Below the pieces are notes generated by a model. The model made no database searches. It saw only the letters and a program-made list of their open reading frames with translations, and was not told the DNA's origin. A DNA stretch of 64,000 bases, taken from the NCBI GenBank assembly GCA_963676235.1, contig OY781044.1:868001-932000 (forward strand), in the 5' to 3' direction. Shown here in pieces: positions 53,148 to 61,307 of this stretch (position 1 is the stretch's first letter; every line of letters starts with the position of its first letter). The position numbers were made by a program, and so were the translations under genes. This DNA is from JALNYB01 sp963676235 (GTDB lineage: Archaea; Thermoplasmatota; Thermoplasmata; Methanomassiliicoccales; Methanomethylophilaceae).

Positions 53148-53723
53148 TTAGATATCAACGGATTTGATCACATGTGCCGGATTTCCGACGGCAACAGAAT
53201 TGGGTGGGATATCCTTTGTGACGACAGAACCAGCACCGATTATAGAGTTTTCTCCGATAGTGATCCCGGGAAGAACAACGGTCCCTGCACCCAGCCAAAC
53301 ATGATGGCATATTCTGATCGGGGCTCCATATGCAAAACATGCAAGTCTCTCTTCAGGATCGAACGGATGTTTCGCGGTCATGAGTTGGCAGTTCGGACCT
53401 ATCATCACGCCTTCTTCCAGTATTATCTCGGCCGTATCCAGAAGATTGCAGCAATAATTTATGAAGACCTGCTTTCCGATCTTTATATTAAAACCGGCGT
53501 CGCAGTGAAAATTCACGCACACATCTGAATCTTTTGGAACGCGGTATCCAACTATCTCAGATAGAAGGTCTCTTCTTTCATCAAGGGTCATAGGTTGAGT
53601 ATTGTACTTCATAAGAAGATCGGCACAGGTGATGAATCTCTCTTTTATACTGTGTGCATCAGGGGAATCTTTGCGAATGAGTTCTCCCTCGCTCATTCTC
53701 TGCCATACGGTCTTCTCAGCCAT
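53148..53723 (-). CDS. Sugar O-acetyltransferase (LacA/Maa type)
   Basis: A 191-residue left-handed beta-helix acetyltransferase. The N-terminal MSEGELIRKDSPDAHSIKE is the family's cap, and hexapeptide repeats follow, with the active-site His in QLMTAKHPFDPEER and the signature IRICHHVWLGAGTVVLPGITIGENSIIGAGSVV. Maltose or galactoside is the usual acceptor in bacteria; none of these sugars is certain here. The ATG at 53723 gives the family start; a longer frame is rejected. This family is common in gut bacteria, so it may be acquired. Confidence 0.9.
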   Translation of the reverse strand: MAEKTVWQRMSEGELIRKDSPDAHSIKERFITCADLLMKYNTQPMTLDERRDLLSEIVGYRVPKDSDVCVNFHCDAGFNIKIGKQVFINYCCNLLDTAEIILEEGVMIGPNCQLMTAKHPFDPEERLACFAYGAPIRICHHVWLGAGTVVLPGITIGENSIIGAGSVVTKDIPPNSVAVGNPAHVIKSVDI

Positions 53724-53855
53724 TAATTGTGTAGAGATATAGAGATAGTTAATCTTTTCATAGGCTATTAGCAGCATGTGGGGTAGCGGATGCCACGCAA
53801 TCTCCGAACTGTCGAATGGGGCGAAGCCCCCGTTCATGAGTTCAAAATGTCGAGG

Positions 53856-54029
53856 TCAGGATGTTTCCATCTTGATATCGTAGATTTCCATTCTTAGACG
53901 TTCTATTTCTTTTAGAGTTAGATAGTATTTGTCGAAAAGGTCACAATATATTGCACGCATGAAGGAAGCGAATCCGCTTTTGGATTCTATTTCCTCGATC
54001 AGCTTATCTCTTTCCTTATTGTTTGTTTC
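53856..54029 (-). pseudogene. Gene remnant without a start codon
   Basis: A 57-codon open frame ending in TGA reads ETNNKERDKLIEEIESKSGF then ASFMRAIYCDLFDKYYLTLK and EIERLRMEIYDIKMETS. The composition looks like real helical protein, but a TAA precedes it in frame and there is no ATG, GTG or TTG in the first 23 codons. It is probably the truncated 3' end of a lost gene; a short product from the internal ATG of MRAIYCD cannot be excluded. Confidence 0.4.
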
Positions 54030-54075
54030 TTAGTACGAGTAATATTGAGTAGTGTGTTAATGGAATTATATGAAA

Positions 54076-54294
54076 TTACGGATTATTATTGTTTGCAAAA
54101 TCATCTAACGGAAGTCCACAAAGTGGGCATTTTCTTTTTCTAAAAGCACAATAAATGAGGTATATCAATCCAGGCAATACGCATAATATCAGCAATAATA
54201 TTGCAATTAACCAGTTTACTTTGCTTGCATAAACATTTTGTTTGCAATTTGGACAGTAAGTATTTTTTGCCACAGAATGAAAGAGAGATACCAT
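54076..54294 (-). CDS. Small zinc-ribbon membrane protein
   Basis: A 72-residue protein with a hydrophobic segment WLIAILLLILCVLPGLIYLIY between two CxxC pairs, CPNCKQNVY and CPLCGLPL. This LITAF-like layout, a split zinc ribbon closed around a membrane segment, is typical of membrane-surface proteins of unknown role. AT-rich, in the accessory zone. Likely real because both CxxC pairs and the helix are kept. Confidence 0.6.
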   Translation of the reverse strand: MVSLFHSVAKNTYCPNCKQNVYASKVNWLIAILLLILCVLPGLIYLIYCAFRKRKCPLCGLPLDDFANNNNP

Positions 54295-54421
54295 ATTAAA
54301 TAATTTTTAGTTTTGGATAATGGTTTTAACTTTGGTTATCTCTATCAAGTCTATTGTTCTAGTTGTAATAGGTCTAATCTTCGTATAGATGTGTTTAATA
54401 CTTTATCTGAGATTTATGCGC

Positions 54422-54880
54422 ATGCTGTTAGTTGAGAAGATCAAATGTCCATATTGCAACGAGACATCGTATTTCGAAGAAAATATGACTCAGGGATATT
54501 GCAGCTATTGTGGGCGCATCATTTATTCTGATTCTTCATCAGAGAGAATTTCAGCTCAAGAGTCTTTAGAGATATTATCAAAAAAAGTAGTTGAATATAA
54601 TGTAGTATTCAATTATACAAGAAAATCACTTTCTGGTTATTCTCAATCAGTGACTATTCTAATCGATAATCAACAAAAAATGGTTGCAACAACTGGAAAA
54701 CCTTGTTCAGTGAAGATTCAGGAAGGAGATCATTCTGTGGTAGTGGAATGTCACATATCAGCAGGTGTTAATTCAACAGATGTTGTAATTTCAGAAAATA
54801 TTAAAGTTTCATCAGATCTCAAATATAATATAAGATGTGGAGGGGGAGTGTTCCACAATATCTTCTTAGAAAAGGCTTGA
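54422..54880 (+). CDS. Zinc-ribbon protein with beta domain
   Basis: A 152-residue protein. It begins with a zinc ribbon, IKCPYCNETSYFEEN then GYCSYCGRIIYSD, followed by a beta-rich domain with YTRKSLSGYSQSVTILID and VKIQEGDHSVVVECHIS, like a small immunoglobulin-like sandwich. The frame opens at ATG 54389, but TTTAATA at 54394-54400 fits a leaderless start at 54422. No family known. AT-rich and next to the Rep-like gene, probably mobile-element cargo. Confidence 0.55.
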   Translation: MLLVEKIKCPYCNETSYFEENMTQGYCSYCGRIIYSDSSSERISAQESLEILSKKVVEYNVVFNYTRKSLSGYSQSVTILIDNQQKMVATTGKPCSVKIQEGDHSVVVECHISAGVNSTDVVISENIKVSSDLKYNIRCGGGVFHNIFLEKA

Positions 54881-54914
54881 TTGAAACGTGAACATTTCTG
54901 AAAATCATTATTTT

Positions 54915-56066
54915 TTAGGTCGGTAAAGCATTCTTAGGCAAATCTTCTTTGGAGTATCCCATGAACAAGTACAGGAAAGGGTCATTGATACTGACCGTTT
55001 TGATATGCACCCAATTGCCTTCGAGTTTATCCCTGACCTCTTTCAGTCTGTTCAGGGCAGTCCTGAACGATTTGGATATCACCCACGTCTGAGAGTTCCA
55101 TATGAGGTTGTTGAGTATCGTCCAGACGGCTGTACGGTACTTCTCAGGAAGTTCCGATACCTTCTTACATGTCTTGAGCTCGGGGATATTCTCTACATCC
55201 AGGGATTTGGAGATGTACTTGGCAATGTAATTGACTGGGTTAGCATAACCGTGGAAGGACAGTCTTTCCTTTGTGAAACCGTATATATCTATGAAACCGA
55301 CACCCCACACGGGGCTTACAGAATTCCAATTATTGAGATTCTTCAATGATCCTAATACTTTCTTAGAATAGGGGTCCGAAGTATCTGGGCGATATGTATG
55401 GCTCTTCTCGTGCCATTTTATCTTGAGAGGTGTGTTCAGATATAGAAGGACATGAACAGCAGGATACCCCGATGTTGTGGATTCTTTTACGCTGACCTTG
55501 GAATATCCGCCGATCAGGACCTTATTGAGACGAGCGAATAATTTGTTAAGGCCCTTACCAGCAGTTGTGATGTATTGATTGGCCTGGGCGCAGGACATTA
55601 TCTTCCTATCGAATGTCAATGTCATGAAGAACAGGTGAGATAATATATGGCCGTTGCATGTTCTGGATATCAGGGCCTTCTTGATTATCTTGGCGAGGTC
55701 TGCCTTCTTGAAGGATTGTCTCAAGGCCCATTGGGGGTTTCCTCTCCTTGATATGGGTACGGCATGTCTTTCTTTGGTTTCTTTATTTTCAAATAGATTG
55801 TAGTAATTACATTCAATATAATCTAATAGATCAGGTAATAGATCATTGGGGTCTATCTTACCTGAAAGAACATCTTTCTGTAATTGAGATCTATGTTCAG
55901 AATCAAAGATGGTGATGTCACCACCATCCTGGAAATAAGCCTGGATGTTCAGCGGTTCTAATGGTTTTAAAGGGCGGCAGACAACGGGCGGAGGGGGGGG
56001 GAATACCCCTCCCGTCCACCCTATCTGCCTGATGGTGCTTGTTATTGGCCGTCTTGTGACGGCCAT
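54915..56066 (-). CDS. Rolling-circle replication initiator-like (Rep) protein
   Basis: A 383-residue protein (ATG at 56066, with AAGGGATG ahead; a GTG at 56087 would add 7). It carries motifs of an HUH-type Rep: motif 1 FFMTLTFD; motif 2 GYPAVHVLLYL, in which the first His of the usual H-x-H is Ala; motif 3 VNYIAKYISK with the tyrosine. These proteins nick and rejoin plasmid or virus DNA at an origin. Early residues include a proline run coded by nine C. No plasmid genes such as origins were recognised, but tRNA-Tyr lies directly beside it, a common integration target. Motif assignment by eye. Confidence 0.6.
   Translation of the reverse strand: MAVTRRPITSTIRQIGWTGGVFPPPPPVVCRPLKPLEPLNIQAYFQDGGDITIFDSEHRSQLQKDVLSGKIDPNDLLPDLLDYIECNYYNLFENKETKERHAVPISRRGNPQWALRQSFKKADLAKIIKKALISRTCNGHILSHLFFMTLTFDRKIMSCAQANQYITTAGKGLNKLFARLNKVLIGGYSKVSVKESTTSGYPAVHVLLYLNTPLKIKWHEKSHTYRPDTSDPYSKKVLGSLKNLNNWNSVSPVWGVGFIDIYGFTKERLSFHGYANPVNYIAKYISKSLDVENIPELKTCKKVSELPEKYRTAVWTILNNLIWNSQTWVISKSFRTALNRLKEVRDKLEGNWVHIKTVSINDPFLYLFMGYSKEDLPKNALPT
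55993..56001 (+). repeat. Nine-base G homopolymer inside the Rep-like gene
   Basis: Nine G on this strand (nine C in the coding strand) encode part of a proline run near residue 30 of the Rep-like protein. Such tracts slip in replication; a length change would frameshift the gene close to its start. Confidence 0.6.
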
Positions 56067-56258
56067 AACATCCCTTCGGGAACGCACCGATATGGAGATA
56101 ACTTCCCACCTTTGGCGTGCATAGGATTGGAGTTTTGTTTTTGTCCTTGTATTCAGAGTTAAAATATGATATCTGGACAGTTGAAAGGATTAATCTAAAA
56201 AAGGAGTTTACTTTAAATAAAATTCCGTCTGAAAGTATATAAAATGAGGGTAAATTGG

Positions 56259-56367
56259 TCCCCACTCCCTGATTTGAACAGGGGACCTGCTGATTTCAGC
56301 GGCTGTATCGGATCTCTCCGAGAACACTCTACAGTCAGCCGCTCTAGCCAGGCTGAGCTAAGTGGGG
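56259..56367 (-). tRNA. tRNA-Tyr (GTA) with an intron of about 34 bases
   Basis: Acceptor CCCCACT pairs with AGTGGGG with C1-G72, the archaeal tyrosine identity pair; discriminator A; T-arm CCCTGTTCAAATCAGGG. Anticodon stem GCTGA/TCAGC, anticodon GTA. The intron is placed at about 56295-56328 (after position 37). A central helix CTGTA/TACAG is flanked by bulges of 8 and 9 bases that hold the splice sites, a relaxed bulge-helix-bulge. Confidence 0.9.
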
Positions 56368-56707
56368 ACGAAACATGATTAGGGATACCGTATTTAAATG
56401 TAATGTTGCTTGACATTCAGTAATAAAAAGACTTAGCCAGCAGTTATATTTTTTTATCAGAGATCTGTTATCGTTCAAGATATACGTACAGTTATGATGA
56501 TATTGATGAACTTAATTATCTTTAATTCAAGCTATGTAAAATATCATTATCTCTGTTCGACCTGTGTTTGTAAGATATGAGTTATTCAGGATCTGTTGTT
56601 CTAAAGATCTTAATTTGATAATGTTAAAACCAATTATTTTTCATTGATTTTAACATTCTAGTTTATGGGATCAAAGTTTATAAAAGTGTAAGATCTATTT
56701 GTCGTTT
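56368..56707. other. AT-rich intergenic between tRNA-Tyr and the first IS
   Basis: No gene seen. A hairpin GTTAAAA-c-CAAT with ATTG-a-TTTTAAC lies at 56623-56654 around an 8-base loop, perhaps an operator or terminator. The sequence GATCTGTT occurs twice (near 56462 and 56591). A TATA-like TTTATAAAA precedes the IS at about 56670. Confidence 0.45.
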
Positions 56708-58400
56708 CTGTATTTAACCTGAACTCGACAGGACCTGATGCAAATGATCGATCAACATCGTATGACTGGACGTAAAATAGAAGTGTCCCGAGTGAATCTG
56801 TTCTGTTGTGACAAAAAACCACTTTCGACTCAGGACATTCGTCCTAGAGCCGAACGAGAATAAATCAGTACCGATTGGTACCATCGCCTGCGTGAGGGAA
56901 TATCTTGGAAAATTGGGATTGGACCGTGTTTTCAACGATGCCAAGAACAGAGGGCATCCGCTTTTTCCATTGGTGTGTGCCATCATTTCATATCGGCTGA
57001 CGGAGAACTTCTCCGTGGAGGGATGCGGAAGATGGCTGGAGTCCCCGGAGGTCAGGAACGAGTTGGGAATCCGGGGAGAGGTGAGCCATAGGATGATCAA
57101 CCGCGCGGTGGAACGCTGCGGGGAGATCATGCCGGAGGTGCTGGTGCATCTGCGTAGGGGATTGTTCTCGATTTACGATCTGGAGCATACCGACGTGAAC
57201 ATCGATACGACGTCCGTAGCAGTGTATGCGAAGGGAACGGGATTGTACGATTTCGGTTATTCCAGGGACAAACGGCCGGATCTGAGGCAGGTGAACTTCG
57301 GCGCCGCCGAGCTTCGCGATCCGATAAACATTCCCATAGACCTCTCGGTGGATCGCGGGAACGCATCCGATTCTATTCAATTCGTGAAGATCGTCGACGA
57401 TATCATCGGCGACCTCCGCGACGATTCATTGTTCGTTTTCGATGCAGGAGGGGATGCCAAGCAGGTGCTGGACAAGATCACGGAAAAGAACATGAGGTAT
57501 ATCACCAGGAAGCGCCTGAACGTCACCGACGACGCATGGATATCCCGTTTCTACAAGGATGAGGCGTGCTGCGTCGACGATGAGGACGGCGTTTACTGCC
57601 AGAGGAAGACGTTCGAATCGTCCGGGAGGACCGTGTACCTGTTCTATTCCGAGAAATTGTATCGCGACAAGATGGCCGCTTTGGACGGTCGCTCGTGGAG
57701 ATGCGTCGAGGACGCGAAGGATGTCATGCGCAGGAAGAAGGACGGCACGCTGCGCATATCCAAGACGGTCGTGAAACGGTTGAGGAATCCGCTCATATCG
57801 CTGAACGTGGGTGTCCAAGGCAAGCTGTTGACGAATGATGTGGACAGCTTCGAGTACGTTCGCAAGCGTCTATCGAACAATCGTGAAGGATTTTTCAAAC
57901 TCGAATGCAGTTCGAATTTGACAGCGAAGGATGTGTTCTCGATCTACCGCAGACGCGATACGGTGGAAAAGCTCATGGACTCGCTGAAGAACCATATCGA
58001 CCTGAAACCGATGCGCGTATGGTCGGAGAACAGCGTGAAAGGAACGCTTCTGCTGTGTTTTCTTGCTCAGGTCATAGTCTCGATGGTGCGGTATGAGATG
58101 CCGGAACTGAGGAAACGTTCTACAAGATTCATCATAGATTCCCTGCAGAATTTGACAGTTACCTATGTTCACGACCGCAAGCAGGCGACGAGACGCGTAT
58201 ATTCGAATTTCGAGCCTCTCAATTCACGCATTCTCAGGGATATGGTGGTCGTTTCGGGTGTTCGCGGGGGATGAAAGCCCCCTAGGAACACAGGAAAGGA
58301 CCTGAAAGACATGACGTAAAATGATGTGTGATAGCGGATGCTCAAGTGTCAAATTCTTACGATTTCGAAATCATCTGTCGAACTCAGGATTTAAAATAGA
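56708..58400 (+). mobile_element. Insertion sequence with DDE transposase (IS4/IS1634-like)
   Basis: Imperfect terminal inverted repeats bound it: TTTAA-CCTGAACTCGACAG at about 56713-56731 on the left and its partner TTTAAATCCTGAGTTCGACAG on the opposite strand at about 58375-58395, followed by a similar CTATTT. About 1.7 kb in length with one transposase gene. The ends are approximate to a few bases; no target duplication could be established. It is richer in G and C than the flanks. Confidence 0.7.
56808..58274 (+). CDS. IS transposase (DDE, IS4/IS1634-like)
   Basis: A 488-residue transposase. The DDE triad is placed in VNIDTTSVAVYA (Asp133), FVFDAGGDAK (Asp212) and YRRRDTVEKLMDSLK (Glu near residue 398, in the Y-x3-x-E-x6-K arrangement typical of IS4 relatives). 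The GTG start gives the longest reading; codon choice is richer in G/C than the neighbouring genes, a sign of recent arrival. The frame is intact, so the element may still be active. Confidence 0.88.
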   Translation: MTKNHFRLRTFVLEPNENKSVPIGTIACVREYLGKLGLDRVFNDAKNRGHPLFPLVCAIISYRLTENFSVEGCGRWLESPEVRNELGIRGEVSHRMINRAVERCGEIMPEVLVHLRRGLFSIYDLEHTDVNIDTTSVAVYAKGTGLYDFGYSRDKRPDLRQVNFGAAELRDPINIPIDLSVDRGNASDSIQFVKIVDDIIGDLRDDSLFVFDAGGDAKQVLDKITEKNMRYITRKRLNVTDDAWISRFYKDEACCVDDEDGVYCQRKTFESSGRTVYLFYSEKLYRDKMAALDGRSWRCVEDAKDVMRRKKDGTLRISKTVVKRLRNPLISLNVGVQGKLLTNDVDSFEYVRKRLSNNREGFFKLECSSNLTAKDVFSIYRRRDTVEKLMDSLKNHIDLKPMRVWSENSVKGTLLLCFLAQVIVSMVRYEMPELRKRSTRFIIDSLQNLTVTYVHDRKQATRRVYSNFEPLNSRILRDMVVVSGVRGG

Positions 58401-58676
58401 ATGACCCAGACAATAGATTTCGACAGCAAGATCTAGTACAGATTCGTCCACATTTTCATGCAGGCCTTGAATAATATTCTAATATGTTGTGGAGTGATGC
58501 AAAGTGGATGTATTCAACAGTTCCAGATATATATTTATTTTAAACTCTAACTCGGTAATGTTGGGTATAACGATCTGATACTTTGCGATGATCCGTTCAG
58601 ACGTCTGGGTGAGTTCTTTCGATGGTAATTTTTTATTTCTGTATTTAAAACAATAAGTGTTATATAGTTATACCCC
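58275..58676. other. Junction between the two IS elements
   Basis: It contains the right end of the first IS (to about 58400, with a palindrome GATTTCGAAATC at 58361-58372), about 137 bases of AT-rich DNA, and the left inverted repeat and leader of the second IS from about 58538. No gene is seen. Confidence 0.5.
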
Positions 58677-60214
58677 ATGTGGTATAATATGGGATGCAGA
58701 CCCGATCAATGGGCGAAGGACTGGCTGGACGAACAGCGGACTCAAGGCGAGACAGGACTGACCGTGGAGAAACGCGGCGGCATGCATATCGTCAGGTGGG
58801 CGACCACGAAGTGGGACCCGGAGACCAAGAAACGCGTGAAGGTCTCCGAGTACCGCGGAGTGCTAAGTCCCGACGGGATATTGACAGAACCGAGACCGCG
58901 GAGGAGCAGGGTCGATGTCGTGCAGATAACCGACAGCGGGAACGCAAGACTGCTGTCCAAAGTAACGGAACCGTTGCTCGGACCTTTGAGATTCGCCTTT
59001 CCAAAAGATCATCCGGAGATCGTGGAACTGGCATTCGCGAGATGCCTGGGTAGGGGAGAATTGAACAAGGCCGGAAGGTGCTGGAACAGGCTCGAGGATG
59101 TGCTCGGGCTTCGCCCCAACACCTCCGCCAAGAGCCTGTCTCAGACATTGGAGAGGGTGGGGCTGTCCAGAGGTTCCCAGGATATGTTCTTCAACAGAAT
59201 ACACGTAAACGAGGGGGAGATGGCCGTCGACATGTCGGTGATATTCTCCAAGGCCAGCGGGGCCTTCATGCTTAAAACCGGCTACAACCGCTTCAGCATG
59301 TCCAGCCCCCAGTTCAACCTGCTTATGGGATGCGGCCTGGCCTCCGGCCGGCCGCAGTACATGAAGGTCGTACCGGGAAACGTCAAAGAAGGTTCAGCCG
59401 TCAGCATGCTGGATGAATTCGAAATCCCCGAAGGCACGATACTGGTGATGGACCGCGGGTACTCCGACAGAACCCTTCTGGAACAGATCAAGGAGAAAGG
59501 ACTGGATTATATCGTAGCCGTCAAACGCAACTCCAATGTCTACAAGGTCACCGATACCAAGGAAGGCGTATTCAGATGGAGGAGATCGGCGGTGGCGTAC
59601 GGCCGCCATTCTTTCGGAGAAGGGGAATGGGCGTACAGGTTCGAGAATCTGAATCACCGCAACGACGAGCTTGTGGACACCCTCTGGGCACGGGAACAGG
59701 GTAAGAAAAGAGAGCTGGGACTCGACAAAGCAGGCAATTTCGTGATGATATCATCGAAGGAACTGGACCCGAAGGACGTTTACAGGCTGTACAAGACCAG
59801 ATGCGAGATCGAGAACTGCTTCGATGCCGCTAAGAACTGTCTTTCGGCGGACAAGATGCACATGCAGGATGATGCGCATGTGATGGGACATCTTTTCATA
59901 ACATTCCTAGCGATGTCGATAAGATTCGAGATCACTAAACTGCTGGATGATGCAGATCTGCTGTCAGCATACAGTCCGGAGGATGTTCTGGACATCTATG
60001 CGACGATGAAGGTCATGACCGGCGATGCGGACATAAGGCAAACGGTGCCGAAGGACGTCAGGGACCTGGATGCCAAGCTGGGGATGTTCATGTACAGCAC
60101 CCGGGAGGATCTGGATAGACTCAACGGGGTCAAAAAGAAGAGGGGCAGGAAGCCAAAGGCTTCCGAACCCTCTTCGTGAACTTATACCCCAGTTTACCGA
60201 GTTAGAGTTTAAAT
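58538..60214 (+). mobile_element. Second insertion sequence (IS1634-like)
   Basis: Near-perfect inverted repeats: TTTAAACTCTAACTCGGTAA at about 58539-58558 on the left, matched in reverse at about 60194-60213 on the right, with GGGTATAA also shared further in. Length about 1.68 kb, one transposase. Target duplication not resolved. The repeats resemble those of the first IS in the TTTAA ... ACTCG core but the elements are different. Confidence 0.8.
58677..60179 (+). CDS. IS1634-family transposase
   Basis: A 500-residue transposase. The DDE residues are in EMAVDMSVIFSK (Asp185), TILVMDRGYSD (Asp259) and LYKTRCEIENCFDAAKN (Glu379), a standard IS1634/COG5421 layout. The frame is intact and codon use is clearly richer in G/C than in the host genes, so a recent insertion is likely. 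It begins at ATG 58677 soon after TATATAGTTATA; an in-frame ATG at 58689 is possible. The C-terminal tail is basic (KKKRGRKPKASEP). Confidence 0.9.
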   Translation: MWYNMGCRPDQWAKDWLDEQRTQGETGLTVEKRGGMHIVRWATTKWDPETKKRVKVSEYRGVLSPDGILTEPRPRRSRVDVVQITDSGNARLLSKVTEPLLGPLRFAFPKDHPEIVELAFARCLGRGELNKAGRCWNRLEDVLGLRPNTSAKSLSQTLERVGLSRGSQDMFFNRIHVNEGEMAVDMSVIFSKASGAFMLKTGYNRFSMSSPQFNLLMGCGLASGRPQYMKVVPGNVKEGSAVSMLDEFEIPEGTILVMDRGYSDRTLLEQIKEKGLDYIVAVKRNSNVYKVTDTKEGVFRWRRSAVAYGRHSFGEGEWAYRFENLNHRNDELVDTLWAREQGKKRELGLDKAGNFVMISSKELDPKDVYRLYKTRCEIENCFDAAKNCLSADKMHMQDDAHVMGHLFITFLAMSIRFEITKLLDDADLLSAYSPEDVLDIYATMKVMTGDADIRQTVPKDVRDLDAKLGMFMYSTREDLDRLNGVKKKRGRKPKASEPSS

Positions 60215-60392
60215 TATAAATTAACTAATACGAATTCTCAGAGAGACTTTTTACAGTATAGTTAATTGTGTTAAATCAGTACGAAAAACAATCATGAAAG
60301 TTATTTTTCAATATGAAAAATGCAGTCTTCACAGACATGAATTTTGAATTCATTCATCATTATGTCGGGACACTCAAATGTGTCAGATCCGA

Positions 60393-61139
60393 TCAACCGA
60401 TGTAATTCAGTTCTTCATGTGAGCTCTGTGTTTCGAATTCTTTGACCTTCGCGGTCAATGCATCGATCTGCTCTGATTTCTCTTTGAGGTCTTTAGTATC
60501 GAGATCTACACCTATGACCTTCATCAAGATATTCAAGATTGCCATTGCGCTCTTGTGATCCACAAAGTAACCCGAGGTCTCTCCCATCAAACAGATGGAA
60601 TCTATTCCGTATACTTGTCCGAGTCCCAAGAGTATTCCGCTTGCGCCGACTATACCTGCTTGAGGGTCGTTAGGTGAGAAGATAACTCCAAGATCTTCAA
60701 AATAAGTTCTTACGGTAGTATTGGAAACTGCTCCGAGTACGCGTGGGGTGTCTACCATTGCACCGGTACCGTATCCTCCAAGTGTTATGATCTTGGAAAC
60801 ATCGTATTCTAAAAGGATGTCCATGACCTCTTTTGATAATTCGAATTGGCCTTCTGGAGTAGAACCTTGGAAGTCCCCTCTCAGAAATATTATGTCTTTC
60901 TCGTTGACATCCTTTGCAAACCACAATTCATTGCAGGCCATTTTAATGACACATTGTTCATCTAGCATTACTTGTGGGGGAAAGTTCTCTGAATAGATGG
61001 TTGCGAATTTGGTTGCTTTTATAGCGTCGGCAAGAAAATCTCCTGCAACTTTACCGACATTTCCTATTCCGGGAAGAGCTTCTATGAAGATAGGGCGATC
61101 AAGAATCGGTTTTGATTCATATTTTATGATACTTGCCAT
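60393..61139 (-). CDS. PAC2-family proteasome assembly chaperone homologue (PbaB-like)
   Basis: A 248-residue PAC2 protein. Hallmarks are FIEALPGIGNVGKVAGDFL at the start, GGYGTGAMVDTPRVLGAVSN and GIVGASGILLGLGQVYGID in the middle, and a helical tail. Archaeal PbaA/PbaB bind the C termini of proteasome alpha subunits and act as chaperones or adaptors. Gene order L44e-S27e-eIF2alpha-Nop10-PAC2 is conserved in many archaea, which supports the call. It is the last gene of this operon. Overlaps nop10 by 23 bases. Confidence 0.92.
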   Translation of the reverse strand: MASIIKYESKPILDRPIFIEALPGIGNVGKVAGDFLADAIKATKFATIYSENFPPQVMLDEQCVIKMACNELWFAKDVNEKDIIFLRGDFQGSTPEGQFELSKEVMDILLEYDVSKIITLGGYGTGAMVDTPRVLGAVSNTTVRTYFEDLGVIFSPNDPQAGIVGASGILLGLGQVYGIDSICLMGETSGYFVDHKSAMAILNILMKVIGVDLDTKDLKEKSEQIDALTAKVKEFETQSSHEELNYIG

Positions 61140-61305
61140 TTTCTCCGTACTCCTCTATAATAGCAGTTCTTCTGTATTTTCCGTAATGGTCATCGGGTGA
61201 AAATTTCATTGGAACAGGGCATATGGTTTCCAATCCACAGATAGGACATACTTTGTCGAGAGTGTATTTCTCGCATTTCATGCATTTTCTGAGATCGGAT
61301 CTCAT
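61117..61305 (-). CDS. nop10: H/ACA RNP protein Nop10
   Basis: A 62-residue protein with the Nop10 zinc-binding N terminus (CMKCEKYTLDKVCPICG, two CxxC pairs) and the C-terminal tail PVPMKFSPDDHYGKYRRTAI that binds the pseudouridine synthase Cbf5. Complete in length. It is part of the H/ACA particle for rRNA pseudouridylation. It lies 2 bases after eIF2-alpha and overlaps the PAC2 gene. Confidence 0.95.
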   Translation of the reverse strand: MRSDLRKCMKCEKYTLDKVCPICGLETICPVPMKFSPDDHYGKYRRTAIIEEYGENGKYHKI

Positions 61306-61307
61306 AA

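Noticed and set aside
53064..53528. Rightward 154-codon frame opposite the acetyltransferase
   Set aside because: Antisense to conserved hexapeptide repeats, which always leave open opposite frames.
60360..60390. GACAC/GTGTC hairpin after the PAC2 gene as a terminator
   Set aside because: Only five pairs and lacks a T-run on the proper side; too weak to annotate.
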